DNA of 7,937 bases from Clostridia bacterium (GTDB lineage: Bacteria > Bacillota > Clostridia > Oscillospirales > CAG-272): NCBI GenBank assembly GCA_017559555.1, contig JAFYRH010000258.1:1-7937 (forward strand). Reading direction: 5' to 3'. The notes under the pieces are model-generated. The model saw only the letters and a program-made list of their open reading frames with translations. It was not told the origin of the DNA and ran no database searches. This document shows, one piece after another, positions 1 to 5,521 of this stretch (positions are counted from its first letter, which is position 1; each line of letters opens with the position of its first letter). The translations under genes and the position numbers were made by a program.

Positions 1-764
1 GCTGCCAGCTTGGAAGCCATTGCTACCATATCGTTATCACGTCCTGCACCGAGAGAACCTGTGCAAAGAGTAATGCCGTTGTGTTCGTTGGGAACAGCTG
101 CGAAGAGCTTATCGTAGCTATCCATGCCCGTAATGATACGGGGCAGACCGAACATATCCCACGGCGGGTCATCGGGGTGAATCGCCATGTTGATACCGGT
201 CTCGTCGCAAGCAGGCATAATGCCCTTGAGGAAGTAAACGAGATTTTCGAAAAGTTGCTCGTGGCTCATGCCGTTGTATGCATCGAGAAGAGAGTTGAGT
301 TCCTCAGAGGTGTAGCTCTCATCCCAACCGGGAAGGTGCAGGTTGTGAGGATCCAAGCCCATCAATTCCTCGTGGTTGTAGGAAAGCGCGTTGGAGCCGT
401 CCTCTGCCTCGGTGTGCAGATTGGTGCGCAACCAGTCGAATACGGGCATAAAGTTGTAGCAAATGCACTTTACGCCTGCCTTGCCAAGGTTGCGGATGGT
501 GGTTGCATAGTTTGCAATGTAACGGTCACGGGTGGGAAGACCGAGCTTGATGTCCTCGTGTACGGGAACACTCTCGATAACCTCCATCTCAAGACCCTTT
601 TCGTCGCAAAGCGACTTGAGGCGCAGGATCTTATCCATTTCCCAAACCTCACCTACGGGAACGTCATAAACAGCGGTAACAACGCCGCTCATGCCGGGGA
701 TTTGACGGATATAGGAAAGCGGAATGCTATCCTTTTCTCCGTACCAACGAAATGTCATTTTCAT
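1..764 (-). CDS. uxuA: D-mannonate dehydratase, partial (C-terminus beyond left edge)
   Basis: Converts D-mannonate to 2-keto-3-deoxy-D-gluconate in the cytoplasm, the last dedicated step of hexuronate catabolism. 254 codons are present and stay open to the window edge; family members are roughly 350-400 residues, so about a third is missing. Seen: RWYG at 6-9, IRQIPG near 19-24, the ESVPVHE segment at 64-70, YNFMPVFDW at 103-111, AIHPDDPPW at 194-202 and LCTGSLG at 233-239. These are hallmark UxuA blocks; His196 and Cys234 match the family's known metal (Mn/Fe) ligands. The ATG at 764 is preferred over the in-frame ATG at 758 because AAAGGA (775-780) lies 10 nt before it. It follows uxaC after a 49-nt gap with no terminator, so it is probably the fifth gene of the leftward operon. 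Identification is firm; the missing part cannot be judged. Confidence 0.96.
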   Translation of the reverse strand, partial: MKMTFRWYGEKDSIPLSYIRQIPGMSGVVTAVYDVPVGEVWEMDKILRLKSLCDEKGLEMEVIESVPVHEDIKLGLPTRDRYIANYATTIRNLGKAGVKCICYNFMPVFDWLRTNLHTEAEDGSNALSYNHEELMGLDPHNLHLPGWDESYTSEELNSLLDAYNGMSHEQLFENLVYFLKGIMPACDETGINMAIHPDDPPWDMFGLPRIITGMDSYDKLFAAVPNEHNGITLCTGSLGAGRDNDMVAMASKLA

Positions 765-813
765 ATTCGTTTTATCCTTTCTTGTTTTGATGTGTGTATT
801 TCAATTTAATTGT

Positions 814-2145
814 TTACAGATTGAGGAACGCTTTGACGTTGCCATAGCAAACGGCATACATCAAGCGTTTAGCGGCAACAAAATCGTACTCTCCGCGATC
901 TACGTATCCGCCAACGAAATCGGCGAGGATGCGGCGGAAGAAATCAAAGCGTGCGTAGCTTGCCAAGGAACGGCTGTCGGTCAGCATACCGAGATTGGTT
1001 CCGAGAACGGCATACTCCGAAATATTCTTGAGCTGCTCGCGAATACCCTCTACAGTATCGTTAAACCACCAAGCCGCACCGACGCGCACGTTCGGGAACG
1101 CACCCGTGAGCGTTGCCATTGCAGGAACGCAGGAGGGATTGAGGGTGTAAATAACCGTTTTGGGCAGTGCATTTCTTTTGACAAGCTCATCGAAGAAATA
1201 AACGAGACTGTCAACGTTTACGTGCCCACGCATAATGTCAAAGCCGGAATCGCGACCAATGCACCCTGCAAGTGTGCTGTTGACGTTGCGGAAGGTTGCA
1301 AAGTGCAATTGCATAACGATGTTGTTCTTTGCGTACAAAGAAGCCGTAAAATACATCAAGTGCGAGAAGAGCTCTTGACGTTCGCAATCGGTCAGGGTTG
1401 CGCGCTTTTCATAAAGAGAGGCGGCACGTTCTTCACCGATATCAGCCAAGGGCAAAAAGTCCATACCGTGGTCGGCAATTTTGCACCCCTTGGAAAGAAA
1501 GTAATTCAGTCTTTCTTCAAGAGCGGACTTGAGGTCTGCCAATGTGTCGAGTTTTCTGCCAACGGATTGTTCCAATCTATCAAGTGCCGCCGCATCCATA
1601 TTCAAGGCGAAGTCGGGACGATAGGTGGGACGTACGTTGGTCTCCCCACACATACCGTGCATCGAAAGAGGCGATGCGGGATCATCGGTGGTGGCAACGT
1701 ATTCTACGCGGAACTTCTTCAAAATTTGCTTTGCGGTCAAGGTTTCGAGCACCTTGTTCGCTTGGTTCCAAATGCGCTCTGCGCTCTCGGAATTGAAGGG
1801 CTCACAAATGTCAAACAGGAGTTTGAGCTCAAGCTGTGTCCAATAATACAAAGGACCTCCGCAAAGAAGCGGGAAAATTTCGGCATATTTGAGATACTTC
1901 TCATAGAAGCTTGCATCACCGGTGATATACTTTTCATCTACACCGCAAAGACGCATTGCGCGCCATTTATAGTGGTCGGCGGCAAGCCACAATTCACCAA
2001 GAGACTCGAACTTGCGGTCGTTTTGCAGTTCGGCTTCATTCAGGTGACAGTGGTAATCCACAATGGGCAGATCCTTTACTTCGTTATAAAGCAGCTCTGC
2101 CGCGGGGGTATTTAAGAGGAGCGCATCTCCAAAAAACTCTTTCAT
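814..2145 (-). CDS. uxaC: Glucuronate (uronate) isomerase
   Basis: Isomerises D-glucuronate to D-fructuronate (and D-galacturonate to D-tagaturonate) in the cytoplasm. It belongs to the amidohydrolase-like uronate isomerase family. Seen in the 443-residue protein: DYHCHL at 30-35 with the HxH metal pair His32/His34, ADHYKWRAMR at 56-65, TTDDP at 152-156, RPD at 176-178, DHGMD at 225-229, WWFND at 359-363 and GMLTDSRS at 386-393. The last blocks are near-diagnostic for UxaC. It is slightly shorter than the E. coli enzyme (about 470 residues). Odd: the block normally read as PLYHWTHLEL is PLYYWTQLEL here (98-107), losing two histidines, and the usual RNNN block reads RNVN (286-289), so substrate preference may differ. 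The start has a strong G-rich ribosome site (GGGAGGGAGA, 2151-2160). It lies 22 nt after the upstream oxidoreductase gene. Confidence 0.95.
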   Translation of the reverse strand: MKEFFGDALLLNTPAAELLYNEVKDLPIVDYHCHLNEAELQNDRKFESLGELWLAADHYKWRAMRLCGVDEKYITGDASFYEKYLKYAEIFPLLCGGPLYYWTQLELKLLFDICEPFNSESAERIWNQANKVLETLTAKQILKKFRVEYVATTDDPASPLSMHGMCGETNVRPTYRPDFALNMDAAALDRLEQSVGRKLDTLADLKSALEERLNYFLSKGCKIADHGMDFLPLADIGEERAASLYEKRATLTDCERQELFSHLMYFTASLYAKNNIVMQLHFATFRNVNSTLAGCIGRDSGFDIMRGHVNVDSLVYFFDELVKRNALPKTVIYTLNPSCVPAMATLTGAFPNVRVGAAWWFNDTVEGIREQLKNISEYAVLGTNLGMLTDSRSLASYARFDFFRRILADFVGGYVDRGEYDFVAAKRLMYAVCYGNVKAFLNL

Positions 2146-2167
2146 AAGTTTCTCCCTCCCCTATCTC

Positions 2168-3178
2168 TTAAGACAGGATTTCGATTCTTTCGCCTTGCGA
2201 TTGATACATCGACAAAATCAAACGAACAACCTTTGCGGCTTCCTTACCCGAAATGGGGAAAGGACGTCCTTCTTCAAGGCATTTATAGAAATCACGAATG
2301 AGAATTGCGTGACCGGTTCCCCAAACGGTTTTGCCGACGAGGTTTGCGTGGTCGCGCGTATCTTCAATTTCAACAAGCTTTCCGCCTGCAACAACAAAAT
2401 CATTGCCTGCGATAACGCGAATCTTATCTTGTGTAACAAATTGCAATTGAACAGGCAAATCCCCCGTTGCGGCAGTTGTGCCGTAGAAGTGACACTTCAT
2501 ACCGTCAGGCAACTCAAAATGCGCCGTTGCGGTATCTTCTACTTCAATGCAATCCTTGTGGTAATCGTTGCTTGTGTGTGCCGTTACGTGTGTGGGCATA
2601 CCACACAGATGTTGCAAAAGGTCGAGGGTGTGCAGAGCCTGATTGATCATCACGCCGCCGCCTTCCTCAATGATCTTGCCTCTCCAAGCGCCGGATGCAT
2701 AATACTTTGCATCTCTCTTCCAGCTCACAATACCGAGGCCCGATCTTACGCCGTGCTCCTTGATGTAGTCCATCAACCACAGCATACGGGGCTCATAACG
2801 GTTTTGTTGGCAAACGCCAAGTTGAGCGTTGCTCCTTTCTTCTGCCTCAAGCACTGCGTGAAGCTGCTCCATTGTGGTAGCCAAGGGCTTTTCACAAAGA
2901 ACGTTGATGCCGCGACCAAGTGCCGCGCTAACCATTTCGGCATGCAGGTAGTGCGGTGTGCAGATGTGAATGGAATCGGGCTTTTCTTTATCCAAAAGTT
3001 CAACGTAATCGGTATAAACCGGAACGTTTTCAAGCTCGAATTTTTCAATCTTTTCTTGCGCGTGTTCGGGAACGATATCGCACAAAGCGCAGATTTTGTT
3101 GCCGGAACCGACAATGGCGTTGATGTGGTTGACCGAAATAGCGCCGCAACCGATGACGGCAATACGGAAAGTTTTCAT
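2168..3178 (-). CDS. Gfo/Idh/MocA family NAD(P)-dependent oxidoreductase (336 aa)
   Basis: Predicted cytoplasmic dehydrogenase acting on a sugar, inositol or glycoside hydroxyl; the exact substrate cannot be read from sequence. N-terminal Rossmann fold: a beta strand then the dinucleotide motif GCGAIS at 10-15. CEKP at 95-98 holds the family's catalytic lysine (Lys97). The C-terminal alpha/beta domain carries EGGGVMINQ at 172-180 followed by His183 and Asp186, the family's substrate-site His...Asp pair. The position often occupied by Asp four residues before the histidine is Asn179, a variant seen in several glycoside-oxidising subfamilies (from memory). Length is typical. GAGGAAA (3184-3190) places the start at 3178. 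The gene lies 41 nt after another Gfo/Idh gene and 22 nt before uxaC. It is clearly not a recent duplicate of that neighbour, sharing only family motifs. It could replace fructuronate reductase (UxuB) or be a 3-dehydrogenase of a glycoside. Confidence 0.9.
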   Translation of the reverse strand: MKTFRIAVIGCGAISVNHINAIVGSGNKICALCDIVPEHAQEKIEKFELENVPVYTDYVELLDKEKPDSIHICTPHYLHAEMVSAALGRGINVLCEKPLATTMEQLHAVLEAEERSNAQLGVCQQNRYEPRMLWLMDYIKEHGVRSGLGIVSWKRDAKYYASGAWRGKIIEEGGGVMINQALHTLDLLQHLCGMPTHVTAHTSNDYHKDCIEVEDTATAHFELPDGMKCHFYGTTAATGDLPVQLQFVTQDKIRVIAGNDFVVAGGKLVEIEDTRDHANLVGKTVWGTGHAILIRDFYKCLEEGRPFPISGKEAAKVVRLILSMYQSQGERIEILS

Positions 3179-3219
3179 AATAATTTCCTCAATTTTGGTT
3201 GGTTGTTTTTGGTTTTTGT

Positions 3220-4395
3220 TTATTTTACGCCACCGTAGCTCTTGGAAATATCAAGAACCTCGTCGGGGGCTTCTTTTTTTACAATTGTGCTCTCTGCAAT
3301 GCGACGGTTAAGCTTCTCGAGATAAAGGTCGTCGTCAATGGGAAGCTCAACGGTTTTCTCGAGCCATTGAGAGAGGAGCATAGCGTTCATCATTTGCACG
3401 CTCTTGATACCCTCTTCGCCCTTGACGAAAAGCTCTTCAAGACCGAGAATTGCATTTGCAAAGTTGTTGAGAATGCCAACGTGTTGGTCGTTGCGACCGT
3501 CGGTGGACACCTCAAAGGTGGTATATTCGGGGTCGACGAATGCCCGTGCCGTACGGCAGAACTCGCGCTCGTCGATTTCCAAACGGTCAAACGTCAATTT
3601 GCCGCCCTCACAAACGAGACGTCCGCGTGTGCCGGTGATTTCAAAACGGTTGGTTCCGGGGGCATCTGCCGTAGAGGTTACGAACACGCCCGTGGCTCCG
3701 TTGGGAAACTCCATATAAGCGGTTACGTCATCCTCAACCTCAATATCGTGCCATTTGCCAAAATGGCAATGGGCGTGAATTTTTGTGGGAAGCATTCCCA
3801 CGATCCATTGCAAAAGGTCGATTTGATGCGGACATTGATTGAACAACACACCGCCGCCCTCACCTTTCCAAGTGGCTCTCCAGCCACCAATGTCGAAGTA
3901 GTTTTGCGAACGGTACCAATTGGTAACAATCCAATTGACACGTTTGACGTCACCGAGCTCACCGCTCGATACCATTTCTTGCATTTTGCGATAGATACTG
4001 TTTGAACGTTGATTGAACATCATGCCAAACAGCTTGTTCGACTTTTTTGCCGCCTCGTTCATTGCCTTGACCTGCTTTGTGTAAACACCTGCAGGCTTTT
4101 CGCAAATGACGTGCAGCCCTGCCTCGAGTGCTTGACAAACAAGCGCTTGGTGGTCGTAGGGCGGAACGGCTACGATAACGGCATCGATAAGACCGCTGTG
4201 TAGCATTTCTGTATAGTCGGCAAATGCAACGACTTTCTCTGCTCCCTCAAGGGATAGGATCGCATCTGCCTTTGCTTGCTTCGGCTCGCAAATGGCACAA
4301 AGCTCACCGTTTGCAATTTTGCCCTCTAAAAGGCTTTTGCTGTGTGCCGTGCCCATATTGCCGATGCCGACAATGCCAAATCTGACTTTTCGCAT
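3220..4395 (-). CDS. Gfo/Idh/MocA family NAD(P)-dependent oxidoreductase (391 aa)
   Basis: Second oxidoreductase of the operon. The Rossmann motif GIGNMG is at 10-15, CEKP at 98-101 with the catalytic-lysine candidate Lys100, and GEGGGVLFNQ at 178-187 followed by His190 and Asp193, the substrate-site pair. The block with GGWR (170-173) and NQCPH resembles, from memory, Clostridia/Paenibacillus proteins annotated as glycoside or sugar oxidoreductases, including relatives of enzymes oxidising C3 of glycosides. It is about 50 residues longer than its partner, including a charged C-terminal tail (about 355-391). The start codon overlaps the stop of the TIM-barrel gene by one base (TAATG, 4393-4397) with AGGG at 4400-4403, so translation is probably coupled and the two proteins made in similar amounts. 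No signal peptide or membrane segment is seen. Substrate unknown; family assignment is secure. Confidence 0.91.
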   Translation of the reverse strand: MRKVRFGIVGIGNMGTAHSKSLLEGKIANGELCAICEPKQAKADAILSLEGAEKVVAFADYTEMLHSGLIDAVIVAVPPYDHQALVCQALEAGLHVICEKPAGVYTKQVKAMNEAAKKSNKLFGMMFNQRSNSIYRKMQEMVSSGELGDVKRVNWIVTNWYRSQNYFDIGGWRATWKGEGGGVLFNQCPHQIDLLQWIVGMLPTKIHAHCHFGKWHDIEVEDDVTAYMEFPNGATGVFVTSTADAPGTNRFEITGTRGRLVCEGGKLTFDRLEIDEREFCRTARAFVDPEYTTFEVSTDGRNDQHVGILNNFANAILGLEELFVKGEEGIKSVQMMNAMLLSQWLEKTVELPIDDDLYLEKLNRRIAESTIVKKEAPDEVLDISKSYGGVK

Positions 4396-5267
4396 TATGC
4401 CCTGCCGTTCACTACGGGGTGACCGATTTCTGCCAGCATCTCCTTGAGTGCATTAACGGCATAGTCGAACGCTTCGTCAGCGGTAGCAAATACAAATTTG
4501 TTTTTGAGTTCCTTGCCGTCGAATTGCTTGTAAGACTCGGAAACAAACAAGTGAGGTTCAACCGTAAGAACAACCTCTGCATCGGTCATCTTGTCGATCT
4601 TCTCAAGCGCTTCCTTCAGGTGACCCTCACCTGCTCCTGCAGGAACGAGTGTGCGACCCTCATAGAGGCAATCCTTCACGTGCATATACTCGAAGTAAGG
4701 TGCGGTTGCTTCAAAGCCCGCAACGGGATCTCTTTGGCAGTAAACGTAGTTTGCAGGGTCATAGATACCGCGAAGTCCGGGAACAGCCGCCAACAGATCG
4801 GCTACACGTTCGGGATCTTGACCGTAAATTTCACCCTCGTTCTCGTGGCAAAGAATAACGCCCGCTTCAGCTGCCTCAGAGACAAGAATCTTCATGCGGC
4901 GAATGACTTCATCGCGGTACTCGTCAAGCTTGTCTTGCTCAACAAAAAAGCTGAAGATACGCATACGTTTTGCACCAAATACTTTGCAAACGTAAAGCGC
5001 GCGGCGGAAGAGCTCCAAGTGGGGCTCAAAATCGTCGGTGATTTTATATTTTCCGATGGGAGAACCGAAAGAAGGAACGATAATGCCCTCTTCATCAAAG
5101 CGACGCTTGATTTCGGCAAGCTCCTCGTCCGTTTTTGCAATAACGGGACCAAGATTCATAGCACGGGGCTCAATGCAAAACAAACCGTTTCTCTTAAGTG
5201 CCTCGATCTGTCCGTTAATACCGTTGTGTGCTTCATCTGCAAAAGCGGAGATCAAAAATTTTGCCAT
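4395..5267 (-). CDS. Sugar isomerase/epimerase-like TIM-barrel protein (xylose isomerase-like, AP endonuclease 2 fold)
   Basis: First gene of the leftward operon, 290 residues. Seen: an N-terminal strand with SAFADEA (7-13), HENEG at 141-145, IYDPAN at 168-173, YMHVKD at 194-199 and VEPH at 236-239. Glu142, Asp170, His196 and Glu237 line up with the Glu-Asp-His-Glu divalent metal site of this family (IolE/IolI, ketose 3-epimerases, hydroxypyruvate isomerase). The family covers isomerases, epimerases, inosose dehydratases and lyases acting on 3-keto-glycosides, so the reaction is not determined. Start: the frame is open back to a GTG at 5348, but I choose ATG 5267. It has AAAGGA (5276-5281) 8 nt upstream, the family homology begins there, and the extra 27 codons would cover the palindrome in the leader. 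The stop overlaps the next gene's start by one base, tying it functionally to that oxidoreductase. Confidence 0.9.
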   Translation of the reverse strand: MAKFLISAFADEAHNGINGQIEALKRNGLFCIEPRAMNLGPVIAKTDEELAEIKRRFDEEGIIVPSFGSPIGKYKITDDFEPHLELFRRALYVCKVFGAKRMRIFSFFVEQDKLDEYRDEVIRRMKILVSEAAEAGVILCHENEGEIYGQDPERVADLLAAVPGLRGIYDPANYVYCQRDPVAGFEATAPYFEYMHVKDCLYEGRTLVPAGAGEGHLKEALEKIDKMTDAEVVLTVEPHLFVSESYKQFDGKELKNKFVFATADEAFDYAVNALKEMLAEIGHPVVNGRA

Positions 5268-5328
5268 AGTAATTGTCCTTTCGTGTTTATCCGTCCGTGA
5301 CGAAATTGTAGTTTGCGCATCCAAAAGC

Positions 5329-5344
5329 CCAAAAAGCTTTTTGG
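5329..5344. promoter_or_regulatory. 16-bp perfect palindrome in operon leader (candidate operator)
   Basis: CCAAAAAGCTTTTTGG is exactly self-complementary and lies about 17-32 nt downstream of the predicted leftward start site. Both the symmetry and this roadblock position suit a dimeric repressor. As RNA it could also form a hairpin, but it lacks a usable loop and a following T tract, so an operator reading is preferred over a terminator. Confidence 0.5.
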
Positions 5345-5367
5345 ACACACTTCTTCACTTTAACAAT

Positions 5368-5396
5368 ATTATAACAACTTTATTAGTAAATGTCAA
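5368..5396 (-). promoter_or_regulatory. Sigma-A promoter of the leftward operon, perfect consensus
   Basis: On the minus strand: -35 TTGACA (5391-5396), a 17-bp spacer and -10 TATAAT (5368-5373), preceded by TGT to give an extended -10 element. All twelve consensus bases match. The predicted start is near 5361, giving a leader of about 94 nt before ATG 5267. A promoter this strong usually needs a repressor, which fits the symmetric sequences around it. Confidence 0.87.
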
Positions 5397-5398
5397 TC

Positions 5399-5415
5399 GT
5401 TTTTTTCACAAAAAC
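5399..5415. promoter_or_regulatory. Imperfect dyad between the two -35 boxes
   Basis: GTTTTT and AAAAAC arms flank a 5-nt centre (TTCAC). It lies in the 21-nt gap between the two -35 elements, the natural place for a regulator acting on both promoters. It is short and of low complexity, so the support is mainly positional. Confidence 0.3.
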
Positions 5416-5417
5416 TG

Positions 5418-5446
5418 TTGCAAATATTGTTATTTTGTGTTATAAA
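5418..5446 (+). promoter_or_regulatory. Sigma-A promoter of the GH38 mannosidase gene
   Basis: -35 TTGCAA (5418-5423, four of six consensus bases), a 17-bp spacer and -10 TATAAA (5441-5446, five of six), preceded by TGT as an extended -10. The predicted start is near 5453, leaving a leader of about 69 nt. It is weaker than the opposite promoter by sequence. The weak -35 with an extended -10 leaves room for an activator. Confidence 0.72.
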
Positions 5447-5521
5447 TAGAGGTAGAATGATGAATCTTGCGCAGCATAGCTCCAAGAGTTCCCTCAAATA
5501 CCGCAGAATGGAGACAGTACT

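Larger units (their letters stand above)
5361..5432. repeat. 10-bp inverted repeat spanning both promoters (candidate shared operator pair)
   Basis: TAACAATATT at 5361-5370 and its exact complement AATATTGTTA at 5423-5432, with 52 nt between arms and 62 bp between arm centres (close to six helical turns). The left arm overlaps the -10 and start site of the leftward promoter. The right arm sits in the spacer of the rightward promoter. The arms are AT-rich within an AT-rich region, so a chance match is quite possible. Confidence 0.45.
5268..5521. promoter_or_regulatory. Divergent intergenic control region
   Basis: The only stretch over 200 bases without a gene. It is strongly AT-rich compared with the flanking genes. 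It holds two back-to-back promoters whose -35 boxes are separated by 21 nt (5397-5417), a 94-nt leader for the leftward operon and a leader of about 70 nt for the mannosidase gene. It also holds three symmetric sequences that could be operators. I see no riboswitch, small ORF with a ribosome site, or attenuator. No regulator gene is present in the window. Confidence 0.8.

Noticed and set aside
724..2115. 463-codon open frame on the plus strand opposite uxaC
   Set aside because: It is the antisense shadow of uxaC, which has hallmark motifs, a strong ribosome site and operon context. The plus-strand translation shows no recognisable domain.
2195..3238. 347-codon plus-strand open frame opposite the 336-residue oxidoreductase
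   Set aside because: It is an antisense shadow of a gene with clear Rossmann and EKP motifs, and its own translation looks like no family.
2168..4395. The two Gfo/Idh genes as a recent tandem duplication
   Set aside because: Their lengths differ by 55 residues and outside the family motifs the sequences differ throughout. They are distinct subfamily members recruited to one operon.
5268..5348. 27-codon N-terminal extension of the TIM-barrel protein from a GTG
   Set aside because: There is no good ribosome site before the GTG and only about 12 nt of leader. The ATG at 5267 has AAAGGA 8 nt upstream and starts at the family's first beta strand.
5387..5412. Possible CcpA cre box around TGTCAATCGTTTTT
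   Set aside because: The spacing between TG and CG is wrong and several key bases differ from the TGWAANCGNTWNCA consensus. The TG also belongs to the -35 box.
5447..5521. Riboswitch or attenuator in the mannosidase leader
   Set aside because: No stable stem series or terminator-like hairpin is visible in the roughly 70-nt leader. It is too short for known sugar-sensing riboswitches.
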